Shown here: in pieces, positions 44,431 through 52,522 of the stretch | How the letters are laid out: the number at the start of each line of letters is the position of its first letter | Numbering within the stretch: the first letter of the stretch is position 1 | Assembly: GCF_000368145.1 (NCBI RefSeq) | Contig: NZ_KB849282.1 | Span: 62,001 to 126,000, forward strand | Direction of reading: 5' to 3' | Source: Acinetobacter guillouiae CIP 63.46 | GTDB lineage: Bacteria > Pseudomonadota > Gammaproteobacteria > Pseudomonadales > Moraxellaceae | DNA length: 64,000 nt | The notes under the pieces: model-generated | Told to the model about the DNA's origin: nothing | Database searches by the model: none | What the model saw: only the letters and a program-made list of their open reading frames with translations | Translations under genes and position numbers: made by a program

Positions 44431-47406
44431 TTATTGCTGTTGAAGGATAAAATCTGCGGCACGTTCGCCAATCATAATACATGGTGCATTGGTATTGCCT
44501 GACACAAGATCAGGCATAATGGATGCATCAGCGATACGCAGATTATTAAAACCAACGACCTTAAGCTTTGGATCGACCACACTCATTGCATCAATCCCCA
44601 TCTTACATGTTCCCACGGGATGAAATACGGTTGCAGCATATTCACGAACATAGGCTTGATAATCTGCATCGGTTTTAACATCAGGTCCGGGTAAGATTTC
44701 TCGACCATTGAACGCCTTAAATACATCTTGCTTTAAAATACGCTGTGCCAGTTTAATTCCTTCAATCAGCACTTGCATATCTTGTTCTTTTTCAAGGAAG
44801 TTATAATCAATCTCAATCTGCTTTTGGGCATTCACACGTATTTCACCAATACTCTTGGGTCTTAAAACACAGGTGTGGATTGCATAGCCATGCCCCCATT
44901 CAAACAGACGACCACGATGACTCCGATACCCCGGAACAAAGTGAAATTGCACATCTGGTAAATCTGTTGCCAGTGGTGTTTTTGCAAAGCCTCCTGCTTC
45001 TACATAGTTGGTGGTCAACCAGCCTTTTCTTTTGAGTGCATACTGGAATGGTGCGGGCAGTATAGATGCCAAAGCCCCAACGGAAAAACCCAGTGTTTTT
45101 GAACTATTTGTTCTAACCGTCACTAAACCATCAATATGCTCTTGCAAGTTTTTACCTACCCCAGGTAAATCAACCTTACATTCAATACCGGCCTGTTCCA
45201 GCTCAGATTTCGGACCAATACCAGATTTCATCAATAATAACGGCGAAACAAAAGCACCAGCAGAGAGGATTAACTCTTTATTGATTCTGATATCAAAATT
45301 TTGTCCTTGTCGTTGCACATGAATCGAGTGTACTTGCCCCTCACTATGATGAATACGTTCAACCTCGCATTCAGTCACCACTGTAAGGTTTGAACGTGTC
45401 AATATCGGCTGAACAAATGCTTTAAAGCTGGATAGACGCTGACCATCACGTTGAGTCACATCATATATCCCCACTCCTTCGCTTGATGCAGCATTAAAAT
45501 CTTGATTCTCTTTTAGATTAAGTAAAGCAGCAGCTTGGATAAAAAGTTTAGATAATGGGTTCGGATCTTTCGGATGATCAACAAACAACTCACCCTCAAC
45601 ACCATGAAAAGCCAAGTCTTGCTGAATGACATTTTTTTCAGAACGTTTAAAGAAGGGTAAAACCTCTTTCCAGCCCCATCCAGCACAGCCTTTCGCTTCC
45701 CAATTGTCATAATCAGAGGCATTTCCGCGAATATAAATCATACTGTTCATTGAACTTGAACCGCCGACCATTTTGCCACGTGGAGCATGAATTTGACGAT
45801 TATTCAAACGTTTCTGTGGCGTAGAAAAGAAATTCCAGCTGTATTTTTTACTCTTATATAACGTGATCGTTCCTGCTGGAATCTGAATGCGTGGCGAATT
45901 ATCAGCAGCGCCTGCTTCAATCAAGCAGACACGAGTATTTGGGTTTTCACTTAGTCGATTGGCAATCACACTCCCCGCCGAACCCGCGCCAACGATGACA
46001 TAATCATAGCTATGTTGCTGTAATAGTTGATTGTCTATTTCAGGTAATGCGCGTTTATATAACATCGCCACAACATAATACAGTGGGCTAACCACCAACA
46101 AACCAACCGCCCATGAAATATCCACTTCACCCAATAATTTAGCAAGCGGACCAACATACAGCGGTGTAGATAAAAATGGAATCTGAATCAAAATCCCAAT
46201 CACATAACAGATTAATGCAGGCCAATTGAAGTAACCATAAATCCCACCATCAGGTTTAAAGAAGGATGGCACATCATATTCAGTATGATGGATAAAGTAA
46301 TAATCGATGAGGTTGATGGCTGTCCATGGAATCAGTACACACATGAGCAAGAGAATAAAATTGACATAACTCTCGACAAAGCTTTCCGAACTTGAAACAG
46401 ATAAGAACATCGCCACACTAAATAAGCTTAATGCCACTATGGTTCTGGCAAGCACTCGCGGTGACCACCGGTGAAAAATCGTTTGTAGAATAGTGATGCT
46501 CGATAAAGTACCACAGTACAAATTCATTGAGTTTGTGGCAGCAATCCCGAGAGAAAAGACGATAATCAAAGCGGTACTGAATAGACCGGAGCCGGTTAAG
46601 TGAATTAAGCCTTGAATAAAGTCACCACTATAGGCACGAGCAACGGTTAAGCCCAAGATCATTGAAATCAGTGAGCCGAGTGAACAGCCCCAATAGCTTG
46701 CCCAAAATGCAGTTTTTGCCCCAGTCGCTTTAGGCAAATAGCGGGAATAATCTGATACATACGGGGCATAAGCCAACTGCCATAATGCGGCAATGGATAA
46801 GGTTCCCATAAAGCCAATGCTTGAAAACGTTCCCAGCTGAAAGAAATCTTGGGGGAAGTATTGCGAACTAAATACACAAATAAAAGCAGCAAGCAGCATT
46901 AAACCTGAAAGTACCGCAAGGATTTGGGTGTATTTATGAATGAGTTTATAACCAAAAATAACTGCAATCAGACTCCCAATCGCAATAATCGTAATGCCTT
47001 GTACCTTGGAAATCGGCTGATAAATTGTATGTAGTGCTTCACCACCAACCACCAGATTGGATGCATAAAAACCCAAGTACATAATCACCACGACGCCAAC
47101 AACAAGCAAAGCCCCATAGAAACCAAATTGCCCGCGTGTCTGAATCATTTGCGGCACTGCAAGTTGTGGGCCTTGCGCAGAATGCAGTGCGACAAAAATC
47201 GCACCAACAAGATTGCCTAAAACCAATGCCATTAAGGCGGAAAAGAAACTCAGATTAAAAACTGTAACTGCCAATGAGCCCGTAAACATAGTCAATAACA
47301 TAATGTTTGAGCCAAACCAGATCGTAAATAGATCGCGTGCGTTACCGTGACGTTGATTTTCAGGAATTGCCTGAATCGTACTACTTTCCATAGTTGTGAT
47401 AGACAT
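44431..47406 (-). CDS. NCS1-type permease fused to a GMC flavin oxidoreductase
   Basis: One open frame of 991 codons encodes two families. Residues 1 to about 455 form a cytosine/purine-type (NCS1) permease with about twelve membrane segments (PYVSDYSRYLPKATGAKTAF, NSMNLYCGTLSS, NLIDYYFIHHTEYDVPSFF). From about residue 466 a GMC oxidoreductase starts with the FAD motif DYVIVGAGSAGSVIANRLSE, then PRGKMVGGSSSMN and the catalytic region HPVGTCKMG (His about 927) and VSGNTNAPCIMIGERAAD. GMC enzymes include choline dehydrogenase. No stop or frameshift lies between. The arrangement suggests uptake and oxidation of one alcohol-type substrate. A TorF-family porin is divergent. Confidence 0.85.
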   Translation of the reverse strand: MSITTMESSTIQAIPENQRHGNARDLFTIWFGSNIMLLTMFTGSLAVTVFNLSFFSALMALVLGNLVGAIFVALHSAQGPQLAVPQMIQTRGQFGFYGALLVVGVVVIMYLGFYASNLVVGGEALHTIYQPISKVQGITIIAIGSLIAVIFGYKLIHKYTQILAVLSGLMLLAAFICVFSSQYFPQDFFQLGTFSSIGFMGTLSIAALWQLAYAPYVSDYSRYLPKATGAKTAFWASYWGCSLGSLISMILGLTVARAYSGDFIQGLIHLTGSGLFSTALIIVFSLGIAATNSMNLYCGTLSSITILQTIFHRWSPRVLARTIVALSLFSVAMFLSVSSSESFVESYVNFILLLMCVLIPWTAINLIDYYFIHHTEYDVPSFFKPDGGIYGYFNWPALICYVIGILIQIPFLSTPLYVGPLAKLLGEVDISWAVGLLVVSPLYYVVAMLYKRALPEIDNQLLQQHSYDYVIVGAGSAGSVIANRLSENPNTRVCLIEAGAADNSPRIQIPAGTITLYKSKKYSWNFFSTPQKRLNNRQIHAPRGKMVGGSSSMNSMIYIRGNASDYDNWEAKGCAGWGWKEVLPFFKRSEKNVIQQDLAFHGVEGELFVDHPKDPNPLSKLFIQAAALLNLKENQDFNAASSEGVGIYDVTQRDGQRLSSFKAFVQPILTRSNLTVVTECEVERIHHSEGQVHSIHVQRQGQNFDIRINKELILSAGAFVSPLLLMKSGIGPKSELEQAGIECKVDLPGVGKNLQEHIDGLVTVRTNSSKTLGFSVGALASILPAPFQYALKRKGWLTTNYVEAGGFAKTPLATDLPDVQFHFVPGYRSHRGRLFEWGHGYAIHTCVLRPKSIGEIRVNAQKQIEIDYNFLEKEQDMQVLIEGIKLAQRILKQDVFKAFNGREILPGPDVKTDADYQAYVREYAATVFHPVGTCKMGIDAMSVVDPKLKVVGFNNLRIADASIMPDLVSGNTNAPCIMIGERAADFILQQQ

Positions 47407-48011
47407 AGGAATCCATTCCATAAATAAAAAGTTATAACCAATCTTAGGATCAGCTTAAATTTTTATATTCAGTATCAAGCCTTTAGTTTTTTTAAAGTAA
47501 GACTAAAAAGGGCTGAATAGCGTAGTTACTCCATCGCAAAGAGATCAAAATCATTTGCGAAATCATCTTAAAATTTCAAATTAAGACCATTTAATATGTT
47601 GAAAATATTGAGGCCAGAATAATCACGAACAAATTAAAGAAAAATTATCTCAGGCCTGTATTTGTTCGATATTCAATATCGACCTATACACCAGCTTGAG
47701 TACCACTTGAATTGAATAAAAACAATGGGTGAAAAGCAGATCATTGATCTAGGGTTAAAAAGTAATTTATCGTTCAAAAGAATTTTTTATTAAAAAATAA
47801 TTACATAAATAATCATTAAAAAAATTTAACTCAATTGGATAAAAGTCATCGTTATACCCAAGCGATTCAGATTTTTTGAGGCATGTGTTCTGAATATTCT
47901 ATTATCTCTTTATAACATCACTACTTAAGATAACAAAAACAAAAATGCGTCGTCGATCGACATAAAAAAGGATTTTGGAATAATCCAAATTTTTACGAAA
48001 AGGAAATCAAT
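47407..48011. other. Intergenic region between the fusion gene and the TorF-like porin gene
   Basis: About 600 bp of AT-rich sequence with no credible gene. It must hold both divergent promoters. AAAAGGATTTTGG and AAAAGGAAATC near the end include the porin ribosome binding site (AAGGAAATC, five bases before the ATG). No clear operator palindrome was seen. Confidence 0.4.
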
Positions 48012-48782
48012 ATGATTAAACCAGTAATTTTATCGGTAATGCTGACAACAATGGCGACTCATTCTGCTGTGGCCACAGAAACGGGACATTCATCAGGTCT
48101 TAGCTTAAGTGGTTCTGCTGCACTGACAACGGACTACCGTTTCCGTGGTCTATCCCAATCTCGTAATGATCCTGCGGTACAAGGGACCTTTGTACTGTCA
48201 CATGATTCTGGTTTATACGGCGGAATCTTTGCGGCCAATACTGACTTCGGTGGTTCAACATCACCACATTTTGAGTTTACCTCATATATTGGCTATAACA
48301 CGGCATTAAATTGGTCTGAAAAAGTTAAGCCAACACTAGATTTAAGCTATAACCGATTTAGCTATCCAGGTTGGTCGGATTGGGCATGGCATGAGTTTTC
48401 TGCACGTTTAACCTTTAATGATATCTTTTTGGGTAAAGATAGCCTCCTCACCAATATTAATTATAGTGATGACTATATTGGATTTGCAGGTGATGCATGG
48501 AACTTCACCCTAGGCTATTCAGTACCATTGGCTGAAACAGGTTTTGGTCTGACGTCAAGTATTGGTTATTCCATCATCCAAGATAAAGGTGCATTGATTG
48601 ATGTTGATGCAGACAATTACATCGATTGGAAGCTTGGGGTGAATTATCAATTTAAAACACTTGAAGGTTTAACTGCGGAGTTATCTGCGGTTGGTACCAA
48701 TTTGAATACCGATCAGCTCTCTAAAAGTGAAAAACGTACAGTCGCAAACGGTGCAATTTTTAGTTTAACCAAAGCGTTTTAA
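48012..48782 (+). CDS. TorF-family putative porin
   Basis: The 256-residue protein has a signal peptide (about 1-22), then a barrel-like pattern of short amphipathic strands. It starts with ALTTDYRFRGLSQSRNDPAV and YGGIFAANTDFG, the TIGR02001 family pattern, and ends with a C-terminal Phe (SLTKAF) as outer-membrane barrel proteins do. It is likely an outer-membrane channel. Its divergent neighbour is the permease-oxidoreductase fusion, so it may admit the same substrate. This is inferred from position. Confidence 0.82.
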   Translation: MIKPVILSVMLTTMATHSAVATETGHSSGLSLSGSAALTTDYRFRGLSQSRNDPAVQGTFVLSHDSGLYGGIFAANTDFGGSTSPHFEFTSYIGYNTALNWSEKVKPTLDLSYNRFSYPGWSDWAWHEFSARLTFNDIFLGKDSLLTNINYSDDYIGFAGDAWNFTLGYSVPLAETGFGLTSSIGYSIIQDKGALIDVDADNYIDWKLGVNYQFKTLEGLTAELSAVGTNLNTDQLSKSEKRTVANGAIFSLTKAF

Positions 48783-48806
48783 CATTACATTTTTAGAGGA
48801 TACACA

Positions 48807-48863
48807 ATGTTCAATTACTCTCTGATTTTCGAAAATTTGTTCAATTTAAAAATGCTTTTCTGA
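48807..48863 (+). CDS. Very small ORF (18 codons) after the porin gene
   Basis: AGAGGA lies six bases before an ATG, 25 bp after the porin stop. The frame MFNYSLIFENLFNLKMLF ends at TGA. The good ribosome binding site suggests a former or very small gene in the porin operon. I recognise no family, and it could be chance. Confidence 0.25.
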   Translation: MFNYSLIFENLFNLKMLF

Positions 48864-48905
48864 GATGATCATTCATTTCAAAACTTTAAATTTTAAATGC
48901 GCCAT

Positions 48906-48937
48906 TCTGGTGGGTGACACCCTAAAGCCCCACCAGA
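48906..48937 (+). terminator. Terminator after the porin unit
   Basis: TCTGGTGGG pairs with CCCACCAGA around a 14-base loop and is followed by TTGTTTAATT. The T-run is weak. Confidence 0.55.
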
Positions 48938-49011
48938 TTGTTTAATTATCAATTTTTCTAGCTACCAATTTTTTAACTACTATTTTTTTAACTACTAATT
49001 TTTTAATTATC
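48936..49011 (-). repeat. Five tandem 15-16 bp repeats over the stop codon of the next lipoprotein gene
   Basis: On the minus strand the units read GATAATTAAAAAATTA, GTAGTTAAAAAAATA, GTAGTTAAAAAATTG, GTAGCTAGAAAAATT and GATAATTAAACAATC. The first contains the last codons and TAA stop of the lipoprotein gene, so every unit carries one or two stop codons. Confidence 0.75.
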
Positions 49012-49674
49012 AAATTTCTTTAACACATAGGCTTTTGTTGGTGCGGTATGGTGTTGACTAAAATAAAGTCGATTTTCTTCAGTGCCATTGACTATTTTAT
49101 CAATATCCATCACCAAGTCATTTTGTGCATCCACGTTGTAATAGAACTGAATACCTTCAATTCGATTAATCACGATTTCATGATTTACTTCATCATAGGC
49201 CCAAGTATTTTTTTGATAGCCACGGTTCGGCTTAATATCACTATTTTCATAGGTCATTTTTCCCATATACACAAAGGTACGATGTGCAGTTCCGTCTGGG
49301 AGTAAATTAATAATAAACTCCGCACTGCCTTTTTCACACTTGGCAAACGGATCTTCACAACTCATTTGTACATGATAACGTCCTACAAATGCCTCAGCTT
49401 TTATGGAAACCACGTCACTTTGCTGGCCTTGCCCTTTCATTTCTACCATTGCAGGCAAGGTGGCTTGACCGGCGAGATCGGTCAGTTTTTTCCCTTCACT
49501 TGCATTGGCACGTGGTGGCGTTTGTTGCAAAGCAAGTTCGCTGGATGAATTTTGTGTGTCAGATGCACCTTGTTGTTTATCATTTGATTTTGAGGAATCG
49601 CAAGCACTCAGTACTGTACAAATACTGATGCCTAAAATTCTAAAAAAAATTACTTTATGAAAAGTTAAATACAT
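49003..49674 (-). CDS. Predicted lipoprotein of unknown function
   Basis: The 223-residue protein has a long lipoprotein signal ending in LSAC (Cys25). A Ser/Gln/Asp-rich linker follows, then a beta-rich domain (about 90-222) with FVGRYHVQMSCEDPFAKCEK and AEFIINLLPDGTAHRTFVYM. The pattern is like small lipocalin/META-type outer-membrane domains, with one Cys pair that may form a disulfide. I cannot name a family. It is convergent with the porin, and its 3' end is in a tandem repeat. Confidence 0.65.
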   Translation of the reverse strand: MYLTFHKVIFFRILGISICTVLSACDSSKSNDKQQGASDTQNSSSELALQQTPPRANASEGKKLTDLAGQATLPAMVEMKGQGQQSDVVSIKAEAFVGRYHVQMSCEDPFAKCEKGSAEFIINLLPDGTAHRTFVYMGKMTYENSDIKPNRGYQKNTWAYDEVNHEIVINRIEGIQFYYNVDAQNDLVMDIDKIVNGTEENRLYFSQHHTAPTKAYVLKKFDN

Positions 49675-50003
49675 AAATCCAAATAACCCAATTGCACCGT
49701 GCCAGACACATCAAAAATCAATGTGTATATCTATATCTTATTGCGTTGTGCCGTTTCTCGAAATCTTAACGCTGTATTTTTTACAAAAGTATAAAAAACA
49801 TATTTATCACCACCGCCACCTAGATCGGATTGGACACTTTTTACATTATTTTGAATGATTTAACTGGCGTTGTTACACAGTCTTAACAATTTTAATTGGT
49901 GATTCACTTGAAGAATCAAACAGAAACGCCACTATTTACTTATATGAATTCATTTTTAATTTTTTAATCATGAATGATGATGAATAACTTTAAGGAGATT
50001 TAA
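49675..50003. other. Intergenic region between divergent genes
   Basis: About 330 bp of AT-rich sequence have no coding pattern. AAGGAGATT before 50004 is the ribosome binding site of the PspC gene. No terminator or clear palindrome is seen. Confidence 0.4.
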
Positions 50004-50264
50004 ATGGCCAATTCTGGTTTATATCGTTCAAGCCGACACAATATGATCGCCGGTGTAATGGGCGGTATTGCTGAACGTTTTGGTTGGAATGTCACATTAC
50101 TACGAATTATTTTCGTGATTGTTTCATGTTTGAGCGCAGCTTTTCCAGGTATTTTAGTGTATTTGGTGCTTTGGTTAATTATGCCAAAACAAAAATTGCA
50201 GCTAAATGAACCGCAAAGCTATGAACGCCCTGTACGAACCATTTATGAAGAGAAAACCCATTAA
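50004..50264 (+). CDS. PspC-domain membrane protein
   Basis: The 86-residue protein has the PspC pattern: LYRSSRHNMIAGVMGGIAER, FGWNVTLLRIIFVI and LVYLVLWLIMPK, with one or two membrane helices (about 36-66). PspC proteins act in the envelope stress response of some bacteria, but no pspA or pspF is nearby, so this may be a stand-alone family member. AAGGAGA precedes the ATG. Confidence 0.87.
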   Translation: MANSGLYRSSRHNMIAGVMGGIAERFGWNVTLLRIIFVIVSCLSAAFPGILVYLVLWLIMPKQKLQLNEPQSYERPVRTIYEEKTH

Positions 50265-50295
50265 TTGACTTCGATTTAAAAATATGACCCTTTTC

Positions 50296-50333
50296 AGCTA
50301 CAACAGTTCCCCCAAACTGCTGTAGCTTTTTTT
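50296..50333 (+). terminator. Terminator after the PspC-like gene
   Basis: AGCTACAACAGTT pairs with AACTGCTGTAGCT (one mismatch) around a short loop and is followed by seven T. Confidence 0.8.
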
Positions 50334-50344
50334 ATGCCGCATCA

Positions 50345-50408
50345 TTTTTATACAGTTTCATTTTTAAACGGTTTTATTTTTAAACGGTTCTATTTTGAAA
50401 CAGTATCA
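50345..50408 (-). repeat. Four tandem 16-bp repeats over the stop codon of the HPP-CBS gene
   Basis: On the minus strand the units are TGATACTGTTTCAAAA, TAGAACCGTTTAAAAA, TAAAACCGTTTAAAAA and TGAAACTGTATAAAAA. The first TGA is the stop codon of the HPP-CBS gene. Every unit begins with a stop codon, and a unit length of 16 shifts them through all three frames. Confidence 0.8.
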
Positions 50409-51527
50409 TTGTGAATTATTGAGTTGTTGCTGTAATGCTGCAATCATATCTGCGCGACTAATGATCCCGACCATTTTTTGATGATCAACCACAGGGATAT
50501 AATTAAAAGAGCGTTCAACGAAATAAGGCACCAAGTCTTGAATCGGTTGTGTCGGCTGTACAGTCACCACTTGTCGATTCATAATTTGTTTGACCAAATG
50601 TTCCCAAGGGGCACGCGCATCGGCAGCGCGTTTAAACCACTCTACAATTTCATACAATGCCAATGTGCCAACCAATTCCCGATCAGCATTGAGCACAGGC
50701 AAACTCATCAAATTCACATGTTTAAACTTATCTAAAGCTTGGTGAATATCATCTTGCTCATCCAAACTCAGCACATCTTTGCTCATAATATCTTGGCAAA
50801 GGTATTGATATACTGCCCTTGCATTGGCCTTTTCTTGTGCTTCTAAAATGATTTTTTGTAAATCATATTCACTAATATCTAAAAGCTGTGTCTGTTGCTC
50901 TAACACATCTTGAATATCTTGCGGTTGAATGGTGACTTTCTGTGTCGGGGTTGGATCCTTAGAACGTGTATTAAGCTGTGCAACTTGTGGAAATTGCTTT
51001 CCCAACATACGATTAAAAATGATTGCAATCACCAGCAGCAAGACTGAATTGAGTAATACTGGGTAAAAGATAAATTGATAACCCAACTGGTGAATAGATG
51101 CACCACCCAATACGGCAGTAATCGCCACCGCACCACTTGGCGGATGCAATGAATCTGTACTCATCATCAAGAATATCGACAATGCAACAGCAACACTAAA
51201 TGCCTCGGTTGGATTGGAAATAAAGATGGCACAAGTCACGCCGACTAAACCTGCGATGGTATTTCCCACCACCATATTCCAAGGTTGTGCTAAAGGACTT
51301 GCGGGTACAGCAAAGAGCAATACCGAGGACGCGCCCATCGGTGCGATATACCATGCATTAAATCCACCGAGTACATACCAACTGATCAATGATGACACTG
51401 CTAATCCAAGCAGTGCACCAACACCACAGACTAAGCGATCTTTTAGCGGTAAAACTTTAAAATTGGGTTTTAAGGTATTTAACCATTCAAGTTGCGTATG
51501 AAACACGACAGTCCTGCGCTTTAACAC
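50406..51527 (-). CDS. HPP-family membrane protein with C-terminal CBS domains
   Basis: The 373-residue protein has an HPP domain (about 25-180) with four or five membrane helices and the naming motif STDSLHPPSGAVAITAVLGG. Two CBS domains follow (about 240-370), with DIMSKDVLSLDEQDDIHQAL and QIMNRQVVTVQPTQPIQDLV. CBS pairs bind adenosine nucleotides and gate transport. HPP proteins have been proposed as nitrite transporters in cyanobacteria and plants. The role here is not known. Its 3' end lies in a tandem repeat. Confidence 0.85.
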   Translation of the reverse strand: MLKRRTVVFHTQLEWLNTLKPNFKVLPLKDRLVCGVGALLGLAVSSLISWYVLGGFNAWYIAPMGASSVLLFAVPASPLAQPWNMVVGNTIAGLVGVTCAIFISNPTEAFSVAVALSIFLMMSTDSLHPPSGAVAITAVLGGASIHQLGYQFIFYPVLLNSVLLLVIAIIFNRMLGKQFPQVAQLNTRSKDPTPTQKVTIQPQDIQDVLEQQTQLLDISEYDLQKIILEAQEKANARAVYQYLCQDIMSKDVLSLDEQDDIHQALDKFKHVNLMSLPVLNADRELVGTLALYEIVEWFKRAADARAPWEHLVKQIMNRQVVTVQPTQPIQDLVPYFVERSFNYIPVVDHQKMVGIISRADMIAALQQQLNNSQ

Positions 51528-51628
51528 GGTTTAAAGTGTGAATTATACGATGTTGTGGTTATAAGATATATTTATTATCTATCTTAAATGGATAAATTTT
51601 TCGCTGATATTTCTCATCTACTGATTTT

Positions 51629-52045
51629 TCACTGGGCATATTCAGTCAATTGATCAAGTCTTTTTCCATATTCTTGCATTGGACAAAACGCATACATAGG
51701 TGAACCAATATAACTTCCAGCATTTTGGCACTCCTGATCCACATAAGCTTTCCATAAGCGTTGTGATTTCATGATGTCGTTATAACGTTCTGGCTGATGG
51801 TTTATCTGACTCTGTTTTTTGATCTGATCGAGAACTTTGACAATTTCTTTTTCATAATATGCTCTGCTCTGGTTACTACATGATTCAACCACGGCATTGT
51901 TGATGTTGCCTAAAGCCAGTTTTTCGATGGTTTGTTCAACACATTGGTTATATACATCGGGTGAAGCAGTAGTCTTTTCCGCATAAGCCGATATTGAACA
52001 AATAGTTGTAGATAAAACCATCATGATTGTGCATGCTCTTATCAT
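51629..52045 (-). CDS. Periplasmic LprI-like (DUF1311) protein
   Basis: The 138-residue protein (start 52045 with AAGGAAT upstream) has a signal peptide ending in SAYAEK. The mature part carries CVEQTIEK...CSNQSRAYYEKEI and SQRLWKAYVDQECQ...FCPMQEYGKRL, the Cys and Trp pattern of the LprI N-terminal domain (DUF1311). LprI inhibits lysozyme in mycobacteria. The bacterial relatives are mostly unknown. The longer frame to 52078 has no support. Confidence 0.72.
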   Translation of the reverse strand: MIRACTIMMVLSTTICSISAYAEKTTASPDVYNQCVEQTIEKLALGNINNAVVESCSNQSRAYYEKEIVKVLDQIKKQSQINHQPERYNDIMKSQRLWKAYVDQECQNAGSYIGSPMYAFCPMQEYGKRLDQLTEYAQ

Positions 52046-52069
52046 ATTTATTCCTTTGTTGTTTTGATC

Positions 52070-52522
52070 ATGGCTCAATATAGCAATAAATCGATTTTAA
52101 AGGCTTTGTTTTTAGCACCCAGTCTGAGCTTAATCCTATTGGTCGCGTTTTTTCTTTTTATGAATCATCAATATGATATACAGTCTTTACTCACAATATT
52201 TGGTATCAGCCTAATCGTTTATCTGATTTATTGCATTATTGTCATTCCAATTGCTTATGTCATTTCACTTTGGCTTGCACATCAATATTGGCTTAATTTT
52301 TTCAGTATTTTCGCCGGCTCACTGTTGATGTGGCTAATTGTCAGCATCATTGGCTATCTGGTTTTTACTGGGTCATTCCCCACACCGCTATGGAAACTAT
52401 TGAGCGATTGGTTTTTTTATGCAATTTCTGTATTTGCAGGGTGCTGTTATTGGGTTTTGTTAAAAGTATTCTCCAGACCATCATTCACGACTCACGATAA
52501 TATAGATAAAACTGATTACTAA
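52070..52522 (+). CDS. Four-helix membrane protein of unknown function
   Basis: The 150-residue protein has four hydrophobic segments (about residues 13-32, 42-69, 75-98 and 112-135). The end (KVFSRPSFTTHD) is polar. No family is recognised. No ribosome binding site is visible, and 24 bp separate its start from the divergent LprI-like gene, so the two regulatory regions overlap. Its last 38 bases overlap the end of the convergent FAD oxidoreductase gene. Confidence 0.55.
   Translation: MAQYSNKSILKALFLAPSLSLILLVAFFLFMNHQYDIQSLLTIFGISLIVYLIYCIIVIPIAYVISLWLAHQYWLNFFSIFAGSLLMWLIVSIIGYLVFTGSFPTPLWKLLSDWFFYAISVFAGCCYWVLLKVFSRPSFTTHDNIDKTDY

Noticed and set aside
49048-49628. Plus-strand ORFs opposite the lipoprotein at 49003
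   Set aside because: They have no ribosome binding site and no recognisable protein features. The minus-strand frame has a lipobox and a matching domain pattern.
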